This document shows positions 60,541 through 64,000 of a stretch of 64,000 nt of DNA, piece after piece. This DNA comes from Streptomyces agglomeratus (GTDB taxonomy: Bacteria; Actinomycetota; Actinomycetes; Streptomycetales; Streptomycetaceae). The stretch lies in assembly GCF_001746415.1 (NCBI RefSeq), contig NZ_MEHJ01000001.1, forward strand, positions 6,950,501 through 7,014,500, given 5' to 3'. Below the pieces are notes generated by a model. It had not been told where the DNA came from. It saw only the letters and a list, made by a program, of their open reading frames with translations, and made no database searches. Within the stretch, counting starts at the first letter, position 1. Each line of letters starts with the position of its first letter. The position numbers and the translations under genes were made by a program.

Positions 60541-60890
60541 GAGTACCACTTCCGGACAGTTGGCGGGGACGTTTCCGTGTCGCCACACCGTAGGAACGCC
60601 CAGGTCACCGGCACATGTGGCGGGACACCACAGTTCCGGGGGCGGCTGTGCCCCCGGCCACCATGACAGGCACGTGGTCTCCGCGTCGGGACCTCTCGTA
60701 CAGGGCGGCGGACGCCTGTCCGAGTAGCGCGTCTCGGCACGTTTTGGCCGGCCCGATGCTATGCGTCCCGTGCGTCCCCCCGGCAGCCGCGTCCGGGTCC
60801 CGTGCGTCCCCCCGGCAGCCCGGACCGCTGCCCACGTCCGGCGTCCGGGCGGGGGCGGCGCGACCGGCAGGGTATGCGGGCGCCCACTGG

Positions 60891-60896
60891 TAAAAT
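60891..60896 (+). promoter_or_regulatory. -10 box of the DEAD-box helicase gene
   Basis: TAAAAT is a strong -10 hexamer that stands out in this GC-rich region. It predicts an mRNA start near 60902-60903 and a 5' leader of about 80 nt before the ATG at 60983. No good -35 hexamer is evident. Confidence 0.55.
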
Positions 60897-60914
60897 GGGG
60901 GCACGCTTCGACAC

Positions 60915-60950
60915 CGCCGGGGCCCGTACCGAGGGGTACGGGCCCCGGCG
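60915..60950 (+). promoter_or_regulatory. GC-rich hairpin in the helicase mRNA leader
   Basis: A perfect 16-bp stem (60915-60930 with 60935-60950) has the tetraloop GAGG; its core is GGGGCCCGTACC/GGTACGGGCCCC. It lies between the likely transcription start and the GAGGAAGG ribosome site. It could be an attenuator or a temperature- or helicase-sensitive control element. Confidence 0.5.
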
Positions 60951-60982
60951 CGTTCCGGGCGCCAGACTGAGGAAGGTTCCCC

Positions 60983-62401
60983 ATGAACGCGAAGCCGCCG
61001 GCCACCGGACTCTCCCGTGCCGCGAAGCCCCGGCGTGCGACGGCGCCGCAGGGTGAACTCTCGACCCCGCAGACGGTGGCCCCGGGCCTGCCGCCCGCCG
61101 AGTCCTTCGACGTACTCGGGCTGCCTCCTGAGCTGATGCGGACGATGACCGGCCTCGGGGTGAAAGAGCCCTTCCCGATCCAGGCGGCCACCCTCCCGAA
61201 CGCGCTGGCCGGCCGGGATGTCCTCGGCCGCGCGCGGACCGGTTCCGGCAAGACGCTCGCTTTCGGGCTTGCGCTGCTCGTACGGACGGCAGGTCTGCGG
61301 GCGGAGTCGAGGCGCCCGCTCGCACTGGTCCTGGTGCCGACCCGGGAACTCGCGCAGCAGGTGAGCGACGCGCTGGCGCCGTACGCGCAGGCGTTGAACG
61401 TACGACTGGCGACGGTGGTCGGCGGGCTGTCGATCAACCGGCAGACGGCGCTGCTGCGCGCCGGCGCCGAGGTGGTCGTCGCGACGCCGGGGCGGCTGGC
61501 CGACCTGGTGTCGCGCCGGGACTGCCACCTGAACCAGGTGCGGATCACGGTGCTGGACGAGGCCGACCAGATGTGCGACCTGGGGTTCCTGCCGCAGGTC
61601 TCCGAAATCCTTGACCAGGTCCGCCCCGACGGGCAGCGGCTGCTGTTCTCGGCCACGCTCGACCGCAACGTCGACCAACTGGTGCGGGACTACCTGCACG
61701 ACCCCGTGCTCGCTTCCCTGGACCGGGTGGCGGGCTCGGTCACCACGATGGACCACCACGTCCTGAACGTTCATGCCGCCGACAAGTACGCGATCGCGAC
61801 GGAAATCGCCGCGCGGGACGGCCGGGTCCTGATGTTCCTGGACACGAAGGCCGGCGTGGACCAGTTCACCCGCCACCTGAGGGCCAGTGGCGTACGGGCC
61901 GCCGCTCTGCACAGCGGCAAGTCACAGCCGCAGCGTACGCACACCCTCTCCCAGTTCAGGGAGGGTGAGGTCACCGTGCTGGTGGCCACCAATGTCGCGG
62001 CACGGGGTATTCACATCGACGCACTCGACCTCGTCGTCAACGTCGACCCGCCGGCCGACGCCAAGGACTATCTGCACCGTGGCGGTCGCACGGCGCGCGC
62101 TGGAGAGTCCGGGAACGTGGTCACTCTGGTCACTCCCAACCAGCGGCGCGACGTCAACCGCATGATGACTGACGCCCGCATCCGCCCCACTGTCACGCAG
62201 GTGCGCTCCGGCGAGGAGAAGCTGTCCGCCATAACCGGGGCGAAGCGGCCGCCGACCCCGGCGAAGACCAACAGCGGGAACGCCCCCTTCCGTGGCCTGG
62301 GTACCAGTCCGGGCCGCCCTGCGAAGGAGTCCCGCAAGGCTGCCGAAGCCCGCAAAACGGCGGAAGCCCGCGCGGCGGCCCGGGTACGCAAGGGCCGCTG
62401 A
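60983..62401 (+). CDS. DEAD-box RNA helicase
   Basis: A 472-aa superfamily 2 helicase. Visible are the Q motif (FPIQAATLPNALAGRDVLG), motif I ARTGSGKT, Ia PTRELAQQ, Ib TPGR, II DEAD in VLDEADQMCD, III SAT, V ARGIHID and VI HRGGRTARAG. A basic Ala/Lys/Arg-rich tail of about 60 residues probably binds RNA. It acts in RNA unwinding, such as ribosome assembly or cold adaptation. The ATG follows GAGGAAGG, and the leader carries a stable hairpin. Confidence 0.95.
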   Translation: MNAKPPATGLSRAAKPRRATAPQGELSTPQTVAPGLPPAESFDVLGLPPELMRTMTGLGVKEPFPIQAATLPNALAGRDVLGRARTGSGKTLAFGLALLVRTAGLRAESRRPLALVLVPTRELAQQVSDALAPYAQALNVRLATVVGGLSINRQTALLRAGAEVVVATPGRLADLVSRRDCHLNQVRITVLDEADQMCDLGFLPQVSEILDQVRPDGQRLLFSATLDRNVDQLVRDYLHDPVLASLDRVAGSVTTMDHHVLNVHAADKYAIATEIAARDGRVLMFLDTKAGVDQFTRHLRASGVRAAALHSGKSQPQRTHTLSQFREGEVTVLVATNVAARGIHIDALDLVVNVDPPADAKDYLHRGGRTARAGESGNVVTLVTPNQRRDVNRMMTDARIRPTVTQVRSGEEKLSAITGAKRPPTPAKTNSGNAPFRGLGTSPGRPAKESRKAAEARKTAEARAAARVRKGR

Positions 62402-62735
62402 CGTCGCACCGCTGCGCGCATGACCGGATTTCCGTCGGAAGGCGCGTCCGGCGCGTCCATCACCAGCTCCGAGGTGATCGGAGGCCGCGGCCGTGCACGC
62501 GAACGCCGCCGTGCGGGCGCGGCGGCCGGCAGTCGCAGCGTTGCACGCCGACCAGAGCCCCGGCCGGCAGCACTTTCGCGTAAGTGATCCCTCAGCTCCC
62601 GGTGCGCCACCGGTGGGCGGCGACTTCCCGCCGCTTGCCCCGGAGACGGTCAGGCACTGGGTCTCGGCGTCGATCGTGGACGAGCGCGGGCGGTGGCTAT
62701 GCTCGACGTCCCCGCCCCCCCCCCGCAGAGGAGCC
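62402..62735. other. 334-bp intergenic region with a C10 tract
   Basis: I find no gene with convincing codon use or homology. Near its end are a TATGCT -10-like box (62698-62703) and a run of ten C (62715-62724), directly before the GAGGAG of the MarR gene. Confidence 0.6.
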
Positions 62736-63179
62736 ATGAGCGAGCCCGCACGTAACCTGCCCCAGCTGCTCGTCCAGGCCAAGCGCTGGTTCGAGGACGC
62801 GTTGCTCGCCGGCATGCAGGCGGCGGGTGAGCGACCGGTGACGGCCGCTCAGGCCGGCGTCTTCGCCACTCTCGACGACGAAGGCACCTCGATCTCCGAA
62901 CTCGCACGCAGGATCGGTGTCACCCGGCAGACCGCACATCAGGCCGTGCACAGCCTGATCGGCATGGGGCTGTTGGAGCAGGTGCCCGACCCCGCCTCGG
63001 GCCGCAGCAGCCTGATCCGTACCACTGACGAAGGTACGCGTGTCCACCAACGCGCTCTCGCCACCATCGCCGTCATCGAAGGCGTACTCGCCGAGCGCAT
63101 CGGCACCCCCGCCGTCACCGCGCTGCGCGAGGCACTCGCCGAGTCCTGGGGCGAGCCACCCCTCGTGGAAGTCCCCTGA
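62736..63179 (+). CDS. MarR family transcriptional regulator
   Basis: A 147-aa winged-helix repressor. The N-terminal helix is RNLPQLLVQAKRWFEDALLA. The helix-turn-helix is SISELARRIGVTRQTAHQAV, with wing LLEQVPDPASGRSSLIRTTD. Targets are unknown; the convergent hydrolase is a candidate. The ATG at 62736 follows AGAGGAGCC. A C10 tract in the leader could make its expression variable. Confidence 0.9.
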   Translation: MSEPARNLPQLLVQAKRWFEDALLAGMQAAGERPVTAAQAGVFATLDDEGTSISELARRIGVTRQTAHQAVHSLIGMGLLEQVPDPASGRSSLIRTTDEGTRVHQRALATIAVIEGVLAERIGTPAVTALREALAESWGEPPLVEVP

Positions 63180-64000
63180 CGCGCCCAGCGTCGCCGGGCG
63201 GACGCCGCGCCCTTCGGGTGAGTGCCACGGCGGAGCCCGTACTACTGCGGCAGAGCCGATCCGTCGCCAGCAGGGTCCCCGCCAGAAGACACGAGTCGAC
63301 GGGCGAAGGCGAGGGAGCGGCTGAAGACCCCCTCCACTGGGCATCGGGCAGCCCGTACCAGCCGTGATCGGCGCCCGCCACCGTCCACAGCTCGACCGGC
63401 GACCCGGTCTCCTCCAGGGCCGCCGCGAGGGACTCGCTGTGCGAGCAGGCCACCATGGTGTCCGCGTCACCGTGTACGAGAAGGAACGGTGGCGCGCCGG
63501 AGCCGACTTGGGCGAGGGGGCTGGCCGCGCCCGCGCGTGCCGGGACGGTTGCGGGGGCCGCGCCGAGCATGAGCGCCTCGGGGGTGCCGGAGTCTTCGGG
63601 GGTGAAGCAGCCCCGCGCGGCGGTCAGGTCGCTCGGTGCGTACCAGATCACCGCACCGGCCAGTGGTGGGTCCGTGTGGGTCAGGGCAAGGAGTGAGGTG
63701 AGGTGCCCGCCGGCGGACTCTCCCCACACCACCGTCCGTTCGGTGTCGATGCCGAGTTCCGCCGAGCGCAGGGTGAGCCAGCGCAACGCGGCGCGCAGGT
63801 CGTCGAGCGGGGCGGGGAAAGTGGCCTCGGCGCTGAGCCGGTAGTCGGCACAGGCGACGGCGAGGCCCGCGGCCGCGAAGCGCGCGAACGGCCCGGGGGC
63901 CCAGTGGCGTGTGCGCAGACCCATGTCGTCGCGCCGCCCCCGGCGCCAGGCTCCGCCGTGCACGAACAGGACGAGTGGACCAGGGCTCGCCGGGTTCGAT
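63115..64000 (-). CDS. Alpha/beta hydrolase, 5' partial and frameshifted near its 3' end
   Basis: The gene enters from beyond base 64000. The frame shows the oxyanion motif LFVHGGAWRRG, then CADYRLSAEATFPA, the nucleophile elbow WGESAGGHL, and the Asp and His regions LLVHGDADTMV and GADHGWYGLPDAQ. After DAQ the literal frame runs on to 63115, antisense to the MarR gene, with no resemblance to hydrolases. Adding one base near 63336-63338 restores a normal tail (VEGVFSRSLAFARRL...) ending at TAG 63242-63244. It is thus a 1-nt deletion or a sequencing error. Confidence 0.8.
   Translation of the reverse strand, partial: SNPASPGPLVLFVHGGAWRRGRRDDMGLRTRHWAPGPFARFAAAGLAVACADYRLSAEATFPAPLDDLRAALRWLTLRSAELGIDTERTVVWGESAGGHLTSLLALTHTDPPLAGAVIWYAPSDLTAARGCFTPEDSGTPEALMLGAAPATVPARAGAASPLAQVGSGAPPFLLVHGDADTMVACSHSESLAAALEETGSPVELWTVAGADHGWYGLPDAQWRGSSAAPSPSPVDSCLLAGTLLATDRLCRSSTGSAVALTRRARRPPGDAGRVRGLPRGVARPRTRRVPRAAR

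Larger units (their letters stand above)
60541..60982. other. 442-bp intergenic region with repeats, hairpins and promoter
   Basis: I see no gene here. The region holds an 8-bp hairpin (60636-60643 with 60650-60657) and a 24-bp direct repeat (60765-60788 and 60797-60820; core CGTGCGTCCCCCCGGCAGCC). It also contains the TAAAAT box and 5' leader hairpin of the helicase gene. Confidence 0.65.

Noticed and set aside
62493..62735. 81-residue in-frame extension upstream of the MarR gene.
   Set aside because: It is Pro/Arg-rich without MarR homology, crosses the C10 tract, and a good ribosome site precedes the ATG at 62736.
63985..64000. GGGTTCGAT at the window end looked like a tRNA T-loop.
   Set aside because: It is in frame with the alpha/beta hydrolase coding sequence, and no acceptor or anticodon stem is visible.
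1..64000. Search for CRISPR arrays, insertion sequences, attachment sites, rRNA and tRNA genes, or a polyketide/peptide cluster.
   Set aside because: No regularly spaced repeats, transposase motifs, integrase genes, RNA gene signatures or modular synthase domains were seen.

Overview
The window is a stretch of a high-GC actinobacterial chromosome, almost certainly Streptomyces. The evidence is the strong G/C bias at third codon positions, frequent GTG starts, GGAGG-type ribosome sites mixed with leaderless-looking starts, and many families that I know mainly from Streptomyces (DUF6421, DUF6986, DUF6643, DUF6332, DUF5134, SCO4225-type and Rv1733c-type membrane proteins). I see no rRNA, tRNA, CRISPR array, insertion sequence, prophage or biosynthetic gene cluster. 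It reads as stable chromosomal housekeeping and regulatory DNA. All identifications come from reading translated sequence; nothing was searched.

Layout. 1-3.5 kb (minus): the start of a TetR regulator, a HAD hydrolase/PAP2 phosphatase pair, an M56 membrane peptidase and a DUF5134 membrane protein that looks frameshifted. 3.6-8.4 kb: VOC protein, acetyltransferase, glycerophosphodiester phosphodiesterase, then a PadR repressor divergent from a flavin monooxygenase/hydrolase pair. 8.4-11.8 kb: a tight operon of DUF6421, a short-chain dehydrogenase and a threonine-aldolase-like PLP enzyme, with a promoter in front and a strong hairpin behind. 11.8-14.2 kb: transglutaminase-like protein, acyltransferase, thioredoxin and flavin reductase. 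14.4-19.6 kb: etfB-etfA, a citrate-lyase-type aldolase and a transmembrane Ser/Thr kinase. 19.7-22.7 kb: LacI repressor divergent from a ROK sugar kinase, a TPR protein and a 62-aa protein. 23-29 kb: AAA-NUDIX fusion, metallo-beta-lactamase fold hydrolase, M20 dipeptidase, geranylgeranyl-reductase-like flavoprotein, and an F420-type nitroreductase divergent from a TetR regulator. 29-34 kb: two-component system, small membrane proteins, mycothiol-dependent isomerase family protein, MFS exporter. 34-41 kb: ROK regulator, proline iminopeptidase, SHOCT protein, anti-sigma-type ATPase, cysteine-synthase-like enzyme, SRPBCC protein, DeoR regulator. 41.5-46.3 kb: a large membrane-embedded hydrolase convergent with a beta-helix/AAA fusion. 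46-54 kb: Rv1733c-like, MOSC, DUF6643, two-domain TerD, glycosyltransferase, Asp/Glu racemase family protein, a small membrane protein and an O-antigen-ligase-like protein. 54-64 kb: Lnt, NUDIX, 3-hydroxybutyrate dehydrogenase, GAF/PucR regulator, MHS transporter, DEAD-box helicase, MarR regulator and an alpha/beta hydrolase that leaves the window and carries a 3' frameshift.

Recurrent logic. At least four regulator genes are divergent from their likely target and have a dyad between or over the starts (PadR/monooxygenase, LacI/ROK kinase, TetR/nitroreductase, ROK/MFS). Convergent pairs are separated by strong hairpins (4637-4677, 37258-37297, 59088-59136). Several starts have a TAnnnT box only 6-8 nt upstream and no Shine-Dalgarno, which suggests leaderless mRNAs.

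The best candidates for undescribed biology are: the DUF6421-SDR-PLP operon, in which DUF6421 carries a zincin-like HDxxH...EE signature; the 790-aa membrane protein whose alpha/beta-hydrolase motifs are split by about 11 membrane segments; and the beta-helix/CbxX-AAA and AAA-NUDIX fusions.
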